Assembly: GCA_017165825.1 (NCBI GenBank)
Contig: CM029392.1
Span: forward strand, 17,545,561-17,609,560
Source of the DNA: Hepsetus odoe
Taxonomy: Eukaryota; Chordata; Actinopteri; Characiformes; Hepsetidae
Direction: 5' to 3'
Length of the DNA: 64,000 bases
In this document: positions 11,201 to 22,100 of the stretch, in pieces
Position numbering within the stretch: position 1 is the first letter of the stretch
How the letters are laid out: each line of letters starts with the position of its first letter
Program-made: the position numbers and the translations under genes
The notes under the pieces: generated by a model
What the model was told of the DNA's origin: nothing
Database searches by the model: none
The model's input: the letters and a program-made list of their open reading frames with translations, nothing else

Positions 11201-12612
11201 TGAACCGCTGAGGTTGAGAAAGAGGTCACAACAGGAAAAAGCATCTTAAACGCCGCTGATATTTCCGACTGTGGGACTGATGTAGGAACATCAGAACACT
11301 GAACCAGTCAAATGAACAAATCTGTTCTCCTAAAAACAGAGAACTGAAAATTTGGATAAACTAAGAGGTTTGCGAAAAGTAGTCATGCGTCCCTGCAGGT
11401 TCCCCCAGCGTCCCGTTCAGGTTTTTGCACTTGCACTTGTCCTGCAAGGGCGTCCCCAGGGCGGACAAGCGTCCTGCAGTATCCATTGCAGCAGGACAGG
11501 TTCTAATGATGTGCTGGAACGTGGCAGGAGCGAATGGTAAAGTTCAGTTAAACTGTGATGGAAAAATCAGCGCTGCCCTCAGCGGACAGGATCCTGACCC
11601 CACAGATGCCTCCCACTTTAAGCCCCTATAAATAGACCTCATTCTGCCCCGTCCCGATAAGACAAGTGTCTCCCAGCAGCATAAACACCCTGCCCTTCAC
11701 CGACCCCCCACACCGGCCACTTTCAGACACAAACCGACTCCCAGTTTCACAAACAGTCCAGTTCAGGTTAAAACAGGGTCAAAAGATCAATGAAATGTTC
11801 TAAACCAGAAGAACCAATAAACTCAGCAAATAAAAAGGTAAACAAACAAACAAAGTGTCTAAAGGGAAACAGAAAGGAATGGACGTTTATGTAAAGGACC
11901 ACCGTTTTTAAAATGTGCAGAGAATCAGGTCTGGACATTGCCCAGAGTTGTCCTCTTCCTTGTCTCATCTGCTGGAGATAGTCCACATGGTTTATGTGAG
12001 GGGTGGCACCTGGACAGAGCCAGCAAGAGAAGGGACACTTCCTAATTTACTCAAACAGCACAGCCTCTTGCCGTTCCTTGATCATTTGGACGTCCGTCTG
12101 AAGTTCCCAGAGCTACTTGTCTCATTCTGGTGGCCATTCTGGTGGCGTCTTGGTTGTTGGCTTTCTGTTTTGTTGCATGATCAACCTACTTGTGCCAGAA
12201 AATCACCCGCTTTGTTCAAGTTCTGATTTTGAGGTTTTTACTTAAATGTTACATGAATCCTTCTTATTTTTGGACATTCTTGGACATCAGGTTTGTCCTG
12301 CACCGAGCTATTGCAGTATATTTTGAGCTGCTGGAACCTCATATGGGCCATTGCTTCTAGTGTTTAGGGTCTTGACCCAAGGTTCTGAGGTTGGTGGGTT
12401 TGAATCCCAGACCAATAGGTTTACCCCGAGGTTCCCTTGATCAAGGTACCGTCCTCATCACTGCTTCCCGAGTGCTGGATATGTCTGCCCTCTGCTGGAC
12501 GGTGTGTGTGTTTGGTTGTGGTTCACTGTGTTCACAATGACTGATGGTCACTTTCACTTTCACTGTAAGGCTGTCTGTTTAACAGGTGGAGGTTCCTCAC
12601 CGTCTTCGGTAA
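8245..12612 (+). CDS. lmod2: lmod2, leiomodin-2 (complete, three coding exons)
   Basis: Actin-filament nucleator and thin-filament length regulator of striated muscle, acting at pointed ends with tropomyosin. Exons: 8245-8520 (starts MSTFGYRRELSKYEEVDEDE, donor CAG|gttagt), 9276-10682 (acceptor tttccag, donor CGG|gtgaat), 12586-12612 (acceptor ttaacag, nine codons including TAA, peptide VEVPHRLR). Predicted length 569 residues, close to the family. Domains in order: tropomyosin-binding N-terminus; actin-binding site 1 with LRQRNQTPKTPTGTFSRESL; a long Glu/Asp stretch at about residues 93-175; leucine-rich repeat domain from NPTVVDDALEKI (about 224) through PGPRMSMTSILTRN (about 375); a polyproline tract near 445-468; and a C-terminal WH2 helix, HDELMASIRGSSIRSLRR. 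Reading through the second donor would add VNNTHTHDF and a stop, so the small third exon is needed for the conserved end. The upstream in-frame ATG at 8203 lies in the probable 5' UTR; 8245 is chosen because MSTFGYRR is the conserved start. Confidence 0.95.
8655..9175 (+). repeat. Family C repeat split by a SINE in lmod2 intron 1
   Basis: The first part (8655-8733, GTAGCTCCACGTATCTCTGA to GATGATGGT) and second part (about 9010-9175, GTCCATCTGAAC to CACTGGGGA) are contiguous in other copies. They are separated here by a full SINE A in the same orientation. Confidence 0.75.
8734..8995 (+). repeat. tRNA-like SINE, family A (best forward copy)
   Basis: Forward copy starting GGGGCAGCGGTGGTCTAGTG, B-box GGGTTCAAACCCC, then GAGCAAGGTACCGTCCCCGT and a tail with GAATAGTCACTTTC. 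Inserted inside the family C repeat within lmod2 intron 1. Confidence 0.85.
10713..12350. other. lmod2 intron 2, non-coding
   Basis: 10.72-11.18 kb is AT-rich and repetitive, with recurring words such as TTTTGAGAAA and TCAATATTT, probably an old degenerate tandem repeat. 11.2-12.35 kb shows no gene or recognised repeat; short ORFs there have no coding character I can support. Confidence 0.45.
12352..12563 (+). repeat. tRNA-like SINE A directly upstream of lmod2 exon 3
   Basis: CTAGTGTTTAGGGTCTTGAC, B-box GGGTTTGAATCCCAG, TTGATCAAGGTACCGTCC and the tail GGTCACTTTCACTTTCAC. It ends only about 22 bases before the acceptor of the 27-nt last exon of lmod2. Confidence 0.8.
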
Positions 12613-12800
12613 TGGAGCCAGAACAGCTGCTTCGGTGAAGGAAGGCCAGTTTGCAGTTCCAGATCTTTTCCACAGCCGTGTCCATCTCCACTGCCGCAGC
12701 CTGTTCATTTTGACGACGGGAACAAGAGCTTCCGGTTCTCCCAAGAGAGACAGGGAGTCTAACTCGTCTCCACCCGTCTCTTGGTGTGACGACGTCCATG

Positions 12801-12806
12801 AATAAA
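12801..12806 (+). terminator. lmod2 polyadenylation signal AATAAA
   Basis: Canonical AATAAA about 190 bases after the lmod2 stop codon, in the sequence ATGAATAAAGGACAC. It gives a short 3' UTR (12613 to about 12825). No better signal lies between the stop codon and the minisatellite at 12.93 kb. Confidence 0.6.
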
Positions 12807-12931
12807 GGACACAAAAAACAGCCAAACGTGACGTCTAGGCAAGAAGACACATCCTAAACCTGCCAGAAAATAAACACCCTCTACAGACACCTCCACACAT
12901 TTACATAGACCTGTTTATTTACTCCATTTAT

Positions 12932-13145
12932 GGGGGAGAGGGAGGACCACACTACACACCCAGAGAGAGAGACAGTTCTACTGAGTGATGGGGGAGAGGG
13001 AGGACCGCCCTACACAGCCAGAGAGAGAGAGACAGAGTGAGAGAGACAGACAGAGAGAGCGAGAGAGAGAGAGAGTGAGAGAGAGCGAGAGAGAGAGAGA
13101 GAAAGAGGGGGGGGGGGGCAGTTCTACTGAGGATGGGGGAGAGGG
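12932..13145. repeat. Dispersed ~60-bp minisatellite, copy 1, with (GA)n
   Basis: Units built on GAGTGATGGGGGAGAGGGAG, GACC(A/G)CCCTACACA and CCAGAGAGAGAGACAGTTCT. A GA-rich microsatellite (about 13019-13108) has expanded within the unit. The same unit recurs at 46618-46745 and 50630-50905. Confidence 0.85.
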
Positions 13146-14185
13146 AAAACACATCTTTGATAACTGGACCTCACTGGAAAAAGAGTAAAAAAGGACATGG
13201 GCCATTTAAAAGTAAAAAATGTTTCAAATTGAGGTGAATAACATCACAGCACTCCAATAAAAACAGTATGTTACCTTGTAAAGGTGTTTTTGGTTGCCAG
13301 GGTCAGTTTTGCAGTGTAATCCGTAATGGGAACGGCTGGATATCAACAGTCCTGCTCAGAGAATGTGATGCTCCTGTCTTTACATTAAATATGTAAGTTT
13401 TTAGATGAATTTATATTCCTGTTGTTTTCTCTGATGTTTTTATAAATATTTGCTTTGATGTGGAGAAAATAAATGTCTTGTTGTTCTTGTTTCTGATGGA
13501 AATGTTTCATTGTGTAGTTCAGAGTTTGGGACTTTGAGTCGGCACTTTAAAAAAGGGTGAAGTGATTAATGACTGGAGCCAAACTGGGAGCGCATTAGTT
13601 CTACACACCTCGGATCCTGATCCGGAGTGTCTGTGCGCCTCGGAAACCTTCCCCGGACCTAAATCCACTTCGCAGCTGTCCGAGCGAACGGGGGAAATGT
13701 TTTTAGCAGGAACTGCCTCAGCGAGGCCCACTGCTCTCCTAAAATCTGAGGACAAGCATCTCGCCTCTCTGCCGATCAAGGTCACAGGGACGGCCAAAAA
13801 GGGGAACTTTCAAAATCCATGATTAAGAGTGTCCTGAAAAGCTGTAACTTCTTCCCAGCGTTAAAATATTGCAACAAATTGAATGAAGGTCAAAGAAAAC
13901 TGAGCGAAATAAAGCAAGCGAACTAATTTGGTGTCCAGTCTGTCCATCAACTCCCTCGGATACAAGCAGGTTACAGAACAATGATAATAAAATAAAACTT
14001 TACCCCCAAAAAATAAAAACAATAACAAACGTCCTCATTTCAAAATGTAATTCCATCATTCTTCTCAGCAGGAAAGATGAAACCAGGGTTCAGCTAAAAG
14101 TCTTAAAACTTTTTGGGGAAGTGAAGATTTTATTAGAGATAAAAGTTTACTTTTAAATATTTTATTTAATTAAATTCTCTCACCA
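13146..14185. other. lmod2-wasl intergenic sequence
   Basis: Between the convergent 3' ends. AT-rich blocks flank a more GC-rich part at 13.56-13.82 kb with short ORFs on both strands, none recognised. No RNA gene or transposon is clear. Confidence 0.4.
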
Positions 14186-14186
14186 A

Positions 14187-14900
14187 ACACCAACCAGCCA
14201 GAACATTAAACATTTCTGACCCGTCTGGACTCCACGCTCCCTCTGAAGGTGAGCTGTTCTTCCAGATCCTTTAAGTCCTGTAAGATGGGACATGAGTCCA
14301 TGGATGGGACTAGTTTGTCCCACAGCTGCAGGATGGAGGAACAACTCTTTGTTCCTCAGTCGGTTCCTGATCAGTGGTTATAGTGTGAGGGAGTGTTGTC
14401 CTTCAGAAAGAGGACACGGTCACCATAAAGGGGGAACTTGGTCTGCAGTAATGTTTAAGGAATGGAAGTAATGTCCACATGAATGCAGGACCAAAGGTTT
14501 CCCAGCAGATCATTGTCCAGAGCGTCACACTGCCTCCCATAGTGCATCCTGGTGTCTCTTTCCAGGTAAGGACACACACCTGCCCTCCACATGATCAAAG
14601 AGAGAACAGGATTCATCAGAACCAGACAACCTTCTTCCATGCCTTCATGATCCAGCTCTGATGATATTGTAGGAGTGTTTGGAGGTGGCCAGGACCATAT
14701 GGACACCTTTCCATCAGAACCAGAACATTTTCAGTAGATTCTTCTGTGGGAACAGACAGGCTGATGTTTGTCGCTGGCTCCTCGGTTCTCCTTCCTTGAA
14801 GCGCTTTTGGTCAATTCCGAAAACTGAATAGCACCAACAGTCCACATGACCTGCCTTGTTGGAGATGCTCTGACTGAGCGCCCCCCCCCCCGACAGGAGA
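14187..14900. mobile_element. Dispersed teleost repeat, class unassigned
   Basis: Starts with CAACCAGCCAGAACATTAAA and contains CATCCTGGTGTCTCTTTCCA, TGATCAAAGAGAGAACAGGA, TTTCCATCAGAACCAG and GGAGATGCTCTGACTGAGCG. These words, in this order, belong to a very common interspersed repeat family of fish genomes that I know from sequence but cannot classify with certainty. Confidence 0.5.
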
Positions 14901-15292
14901 ACCCGATTAAGGTCGGTGTTAAAGTGATTTTTAAATGGGCTTCCACCTTTTCACGCGAGGTCACATTACTTAGATCAACTGGGTGCAAATATTCTGTTAT
15001 TCCATGTTTACAAACGAGCTTTCCATCCCTAAACACCTTCAAAATGACTGAATTTAGGAAAATATATATTAAAAAAAAAAAAAAATTTAATTCAGCCAAG
15101 CTTTAATACATTTTACCTTCTCCGATTAGTCGCTGTTGGATAACAACGAACAGCATTATTTAAAATCTCACTCATCAAACTGGGATTTGAATTCATCTGT
15201 TAATCTTTTTTTCAAATCGTGTTCGTTAACACCCGTCGGATTTGGAATCGGACGAGAGAAACGCAACCACGGCACATATTCTGGAAATAACA

Positions 15293-15298
15293 TTTATT
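15293..15298 (-). terminator. wasl polyadenylation signal AATAAA (minus strand)
   Basis: On the minus strand TTCAATAAATGTT lies about 840 bases after the wasl stop codon. The segment 15299-16137 would be the 3' UTR; it holds several A/T homopolymers and no competing ORF. Other AATAAA copies exist in the region, so the assignment is provisional. Confidence 0.4.
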
Positions 15299-16137
15299 GA
15301 AGTGTACAGTTTTAATAAATCTCGTTTCAACCTTATTCCCAAAGCCGTGCTGCGCGGATGCAGATCCCCAGCAGAAAGCGTTAGAAGATTGAATTAATAA
15401 AAACAGCAGGTTTCTAAACAGACGGTCCGAGTTTCGTCTCGTGCGGTCACCCTGCAGCGTTAGACTCGTGACGGGCGTCTCCATCAGAGGTTAGTAAAGC
15501 GTCAACACTTTCATTAGCAGGATGGACGAACGGACTGTAAAAATGTCCTCCCGTGTAGACGAACGAGTTAAATAAACCATCCGGGAATAAAACGGACTGC
15601 TGCGGAATATCAGGAATCAGAAAGACCACCAGGGCGAGGCTGTAGTGTCTGATGTAGTGAATTTAAAGCACGGTAGCATTTTTTTTTTTTTTTTGCTAAT
15701 ATTGCTCTCTTAGTCTCTTTGTGCAAAAATATAACCGACATAAACTCTGAGTCAATTTACACTCGCTCACCCAAAAAAAAAAAAAAGCTGATTCTTTACG
15801 AAAATAACGGCGCTAAACTAAGATCTGGATTAGAAAATGTCAGGTACAGAAGAGTAAGGTATGAAAAGTAGTGCTCTCATATTTCTCGACAGTCCGCAGA
15901 GCGACGGGGAGGAAAAACAGAAAGCAGAAAGACTGACGTTAAATTGCACGAGTGTACAAGAGAAAAAAGATCTTTACGGAGAAACAAGACGGTGAAATGA
16001 GGTATTGCACAGATTAATAAAAAAGCTTTAAAGGCAACAAAAATATACAGCAAATCAGCTGAACATTTACATTATAGTGGGAGTGAGATTCAGAGACAGA
16101 GACTACTGTAGTGTCTGAACGGGGGAAGTGTGTGTCC

Positions 16138-19100
16138 TTAGTCATCCCATTCATCATCTTCCTCAAAGTCCTCCATTTCCTCATCATCCTCGTCTTCGTC
16201 TGTGAAGAGAGGACACAATGTTAACCCTAAAGTCACCCAGGACGTCAGGAGGTTTCCCCAAATCCCCCGATGAGCTCCCCAAACAATTTTACAGAAATCT
16301 ATTTCTAATAGTCTTCTAGAAAAATTTAATTCCTGTTACAGTGAACAGTAAATTAGTCCGCTGTGTGTAAGCTGTTCCACACACATACGTACAGTGGACT
16401 GTAATACCTGCACCCAGGGGGCGCATGAGTCTACCTCTCTCGCTCTATGTTCGCCGTTTTCTGAGCTCTTCATTTAACATGAAACCAGGCAGCATTTCCA
16501 ACTTATTCTCATTGACTTAATAATTAAAAATAAAATAGAAATAAGACTTTAAAAACAAGCAAACAAAAAAAAAAAAAAAACAACCCTACTTATAAATAAA
16601 TAAATGGCAGCAATGAAAACTATAAACCAAGGACACTTGGAATTTCACCAACAGCAGCAAAACCCGTGTAACGTTGGACAAAATCCAGAGTAGGAAGGGC
16701 TCTTACTCAAAGAGAAACATCAGAACATCCAGAACATCAGGCCACGCGTGGAAGGAAAGATGGACTCATTCAGAGATAGCAACAGAGTTTCTAAAGTCTC
16801 GAGCATAATCTGATTATTTCTGCTCTTTATCTCTGTACAAAGCTCTTTCTCCATTTGAATGAAAATCCCCGTCACAGCTACAGTCAGAAATCTCAGCAGC
16901 TCAGAGAATTAAATCATCTCTTTTCATTCAAACGGAGTTACTTTTTATCTGTAATCATCAAAAAACATAAAAGTTATGTTCTACAACACCACCTGAGAAC
17001 CATCCACCTCCAAGGGCTGGGTGATTTAAAGAAACTCCGCCCAGGCCTAATTTAAGACCCGAGACTGAAGGTAAAATGCCAGGCTGCCAGTTTCCCAAGC
17101 ACTTATTAGATTAAGTTTAATTAAAAAAAGAAAAAGAGACTATTCTTGTCATTGTGAAACGCAGCACAACACAACAAAATTCAACCTCTGAATTTCATCC
17201 ATACACACACGTGCAGCTGGGGGCAGCTATGGAAAGCACCCGGGGAGCAGTGATGGGGACGATACCTTGCTCAAGGGTACCTCCGGGCAACCTAATGGTC
17301 TGGGAATTGAACCCACAATCTTCTGATCATGAGGCCACGTCCCTAAACACTAGGCCAGCGCTGGCCCTCTAATTAAACTCATATATATATATATAAAAAA
17401 TATATGTTTTCCATCCCAACCCTAAACTTTTTATTTGAACTAGTCAATCAGAGAATGTAGAATATAATTAAACCGCAGCCTTACAATTTGGAAATTTTGA
17501 ATTTACAATTTTGAATTTACAATAACAAATTAGGTTGTTATTTTGAGAAGAGTTTGATGCCTGAAGACTTTACGGGTATCCATGGATTAATGCAAATCGG
17601 ACTACTTTATCACGTCATCACTATTTACTGTAAGTGAACTGAAGCACTGATTAAGGGTCATTATAAGACAATCTGTTGAGAAGAGCAGCCGTGAGTCAGA
17701 GCCTCACAGTGGAGAAGTGACTGTTGTTCACCTGAAGAGTGAATTGCTTTGCTCCTCTTCTGCATCACCTCCATTAAAGCTCCCACGATTCCTGCTGAGG
17801 GGGCAGGAGAGGGCGGGGGTGGGTCCGAGCCCTCCGACACCTGAAAAAAGAAAAATCTTTTTTTAAGGTCTGCACGACTTAGCTGATTCAGTTTTAGAAC
17901 TGCTGGCAGTGTTGGTGAATGTAACTGGACATCCGAATGTCCCTCATAGATTTGAACTGGGTGGTGGTGGTCTAGTGGTGGGGTACTGGCCTACGGATCT
18001 ATGGATCAAGAAGCCAAAGGCTCGAATCCCACCTTTAGCACTACCACCACTGGGTTCCTGAGCAACACCCTTAACCCTGAGTGTCTCCAGGGGGACTGTC
18101 CCTGTAATCAGGACACGGAAGTCGCTCTGGATAAGAGTGTCTGATAAATGGCGTAAATGTAAATGAACTGGTGGTGGAGACGCTGTCTGGTGTCTGAGAC
18201 GTTGTTTTAGTTTGGAGAAGATCCTGGACTAAAACTGAACCCGTTCATGGTGGAGGGACACGAAGAACAGAGATTTAGTTCAGATGGACTATTTTACCAT
18301 CATCACTGTCCTACAGAGACACTCAGAGACACATGGAGCCTCACTGGGGGACAGAAAATGTAAAGATTTGGGATGTCTGGTCCTGTTCATAACCTCTGGT
18401 AAGAACTGTGAATCCTTTCACACCCAGCCTACTCTAGAGAACTCACTGGAGCTGCCCTTTAAACATGTTACTAATATTGATGTCTATAAGCAGTGAAGGA
18501 GGCGGTTCTGGATGAAAGATGGACTCACGGTTTTGAGCTGGATGCCTTGTCGTATTTGGTCCAAGAGTGCGTCTCGTCCACCGCCGCTCACCGGTGCTTT
18601 GTTCCCTTGGTCCACTTTCTTCAAAGCGGTCCCTTCTCGGATCTGCTCGAGAAGAGCGGACTTGCCTCCCAATGAAGAAAGGCTGTCCCCTGAATCCATA
18701 GCTGGGAGGGGAGGAGGAACAGGTGGAGCTGGTCCTGGAGGTGGGGGTGGAGGAGGGGGAGGAGGTGGTGCCCCACCTCCAGAGGACGCAGGAGCAGGCG
18801 GAGGAGGTGGTGCGGGTGGTGGAGGGGCTGGCAGGTGGCCCCTGTTCGGTGGTGGCGGCGGTGGCGCTCCCATTCCGGGCCTGGAAGGAGGGGGAGGAGG
18901 AGGTGCGGCCGAAGGAGCTCTGGACGGAGGTGGTGGGGGTGGTGCTCCTCTTCCACGAGAAGGAGGTGGTGGAGGGGGCCCTGAGGTATGAGGAGGCGGG
19001 GGAGGTGGGCCACCTCTGGAGGGAGGAGGAGGAGGAGGGGCTGGAAAAACAACAAAGTGTCAGTTTTATTTTACTTCTTATTAACTTGATTATTATTTCA

Positions 19101-22100
19101 TAGGCACTGAAACCTTCACATCAAGTTCACTGTGATAAAAAAGATCAAACTACAGATATCAAATAATGATTTTTATTCTTTAAACCAAGGTAGGAGCCCA
19201 TTTTACCAAAGCAGCAGAAAACCCTACTTTTGCTTTCAAAAGTTTTGCCCCAGTGATGGCAGGCAATAACTTTTACTGGATTCACAAATCCATAATCTCC
19301 TAGTTTTAGCAAAACTGCAAGCGAAACAACCGAATCCATGTATATTGAGCAGACCAGCGCTGGAAGACAGGAGGAGCGCAGGAGCAGGGCAAAAATAAAA
19401 GTTTGCTGTTCTGTGCATTATTGTTGAATACCTGCTCAATACCTGCATGCAGTTTATTAGACACTGAAATTATTCTCCACCATGTTTAGTAGCATTTCTA
19501 CAGCCTACAACCAAAACGCACAGAGCTCTTCATGATGTGTGTCGCTTTAATTAATCAGGAAAATATTGTAGGTCTTTGTGTTTTGGCTAAACTCTCTTGT
19601 TTTAAAATCTAAAAGGAACATGGAGTAAAGTCTAGTATCCTTTAATCAGCACTTCCTAAATACTGTTTATCTTTTAAAAGTAAGATTTTTCATTATTCAT
19701 AAAGCAGTGTCACAGATATACGCCTGGAGATGAACTTGCTGCTTTTGTTAGTTTTCTAATCGTACAATTTACCCTCAGCGCTGTGGTTTAGTTTGCTGAA
19801 GGTGCTGCTTTAAAAGACAGACTACCATCGATGACGAAATCACAGTGATGGGCAGCATTCAGGGCGAGATTCAGCCTAAAACTCGCACAGAGAGGCTGAA
19901 GAGACAAACTAGGCAAATGCATTAGCAGAAGGAAAAAAGATGTGTGAAGTTTAAGGCTTCAGGGGCACTGAGCTTGTGTGATGCCTCTACAGCATCATGG
20001 AAAAATAACGTTTATAATAATGCCTGCATTAGAAGCTCAAACAGGTTTAAGTGACAATTTAAGAAAAATGTCATCTTTCTGTGTAAAATGAAAAGAAAAA
20101 CAATAATGAAGTCATGCTGATAAAAGGATACTAGACTTACACTGCATATTCCAGAAACCTACAAAAGATCTTTCAAAATATCACCTGTCCTGAATACACC
20201 TGAATGCTTCTGAGATGTTCAGGCACAGACTCTCAATCTGAAGAGGGTTCTCACCTTGTCTCCGGAGCTCATCCTTCACAGCCTCCACTCCTCCTTTCTT
20301 CTCAATGAAGTCGTAAATGACCTTCGACGTCTCCTTATCCTTGAGCTGAGCTTCGGAAATGCCACACATGTCAAAGAGGTTCTTCAGCTCGGGGTCCAGG
20401 TTGTTAAGCTGAGAAAATGAAGAACAAACGGCTTCAAAAGAACGAAGGGCCACAGGATACAGACAGAAAGCAGCGATGCATCACGCAACTGTCACATCTA
20501 CTAAAAAACACTTTCGGAAAAGGCCAATATTGAGATACAAAAATGATTCACATGATGATTTTAGATGATTTCATTAGTGAACCCTCCCAATTAGAAAGAT
20601 TGAATGAGAATTTAAAATGAAATGATGTACTGTTCACCTCTAACGCCCTCTCAAATAACAAAGTACCATCACAACGGCTCACAACTTGTCACAAACGCTT
20701 TATAGTCTGGCTAAAATATCTCCACGGCAGCTTTTTAATGCAACAGTGTAAAAGAAATAACATGCGATGTGTTTATTGAGAAACATTTACTGAAGGTGCA
20801 CAATAGAACTGGAATCAGTATCAGCGGGTAACTGTACGGATGGTGGAAATGATACACGTGCAAAATGAAACTAATATTTTGATACTATGTTAAACCCGTT
20901 AAAGTGATAATCCAGGCCATTTAAAACATTTAAATGTGCTGTATGTGGCGGTAATACTATTTTATACATATTGTGCAGCCCTAATACACCGCGTTCCAAA
21001 TGATTCTGTAAATGATCTTCTCTCCGATTTTCCTAAATAGTCGATGCAATGACAGTCAGCATCGTTTTGGAGTCGTCAACCATTAGAGTAGAATTCGAAC
21101 GTTACTGAACAAACCTCCCAATGATAACAGCGTTTTTCAAAAATAAAAAAACTTCAAAGACACTGCTCCAAATGATTACGCACAACAGAGTTTCTAGGTT
21201 CATGTTCTAGGTTGTAAAGAACTGAAATGGTCACTGGTTGAATCTGCGGCATTAGGAGGTCTTATTTACTGAAATCAAATGCTATTTCAATCAGAAACAT
21301 CTGAACAGGTCAAGTTCCAGTTTAGCATCAGACCCTTATCTGATAGCAGCTTCACAGTTCTAGCATCCACTGAACTTGAGTTTTTGGAGAGTTTCAGCTG
21401 AATTTCTTGGCAGGATGTCAGAACAGCCTTCCAGAGCTGCTGTATGGATGTGAACTGCCTCCCACCCTCATAGATCTTCTGCTTGAGGGAGCTCCAAAGG
21501 TTCTCAGTAGGAGTGAGGTCAGGGGAGGATGGGGGCCACACCAAGAGTTCCTCTCCTTTTCTGCCGATAGCAGCCAGTGATGCAGAGGTGTTCCTTGCCG
21601 TCTCAGCAACTGTGAGTTGTCATGCATGAAGATGATTTTGTTATGGAAAGCCCGGTTCTTCTTTTTGCACCATGGAAGAACGTGGTCAGTCAGAAACTCC
21701 AAATCCTTTTCAGAGGTCATTTTCACACCTTCAGGGACCTTAATGGGGTCGAGCAGCTCTCTCTACATGATTACTGCCCAAAACACGACTCCACCACCTC
21801 CTTGCTGACGTTGCAGCCTTGTTGGGACACGGTGGCCGTCCACCAACCGTCCACCGCTCCATCCATCTGGACGATCCAGGGTAGCACGGCACTCATCAGT
21901 GAACTCGACTGTTTGAAAATGAGTCTTCCTGTAGTTCTGGACCACTGCAGCCATTTCTGCCTGTGAGCGTTGGTTAATAGAAGGTTTATGCGTAACTGAA
22001 GCCTCTGGAGGTCCGACACCTTGACGTTCACGGGACTCCAGAGGCACCAGCAGCTTCAAATACCTGTTTGCTGCTTTGTAACGGGTATGTTTAGCAGCTG

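Noticed and set aside
18512..19103. Plus-strand Gly/Glu-rich ORFs
   Set aside because: Antisense shadow of the wasl proline-rich exon.
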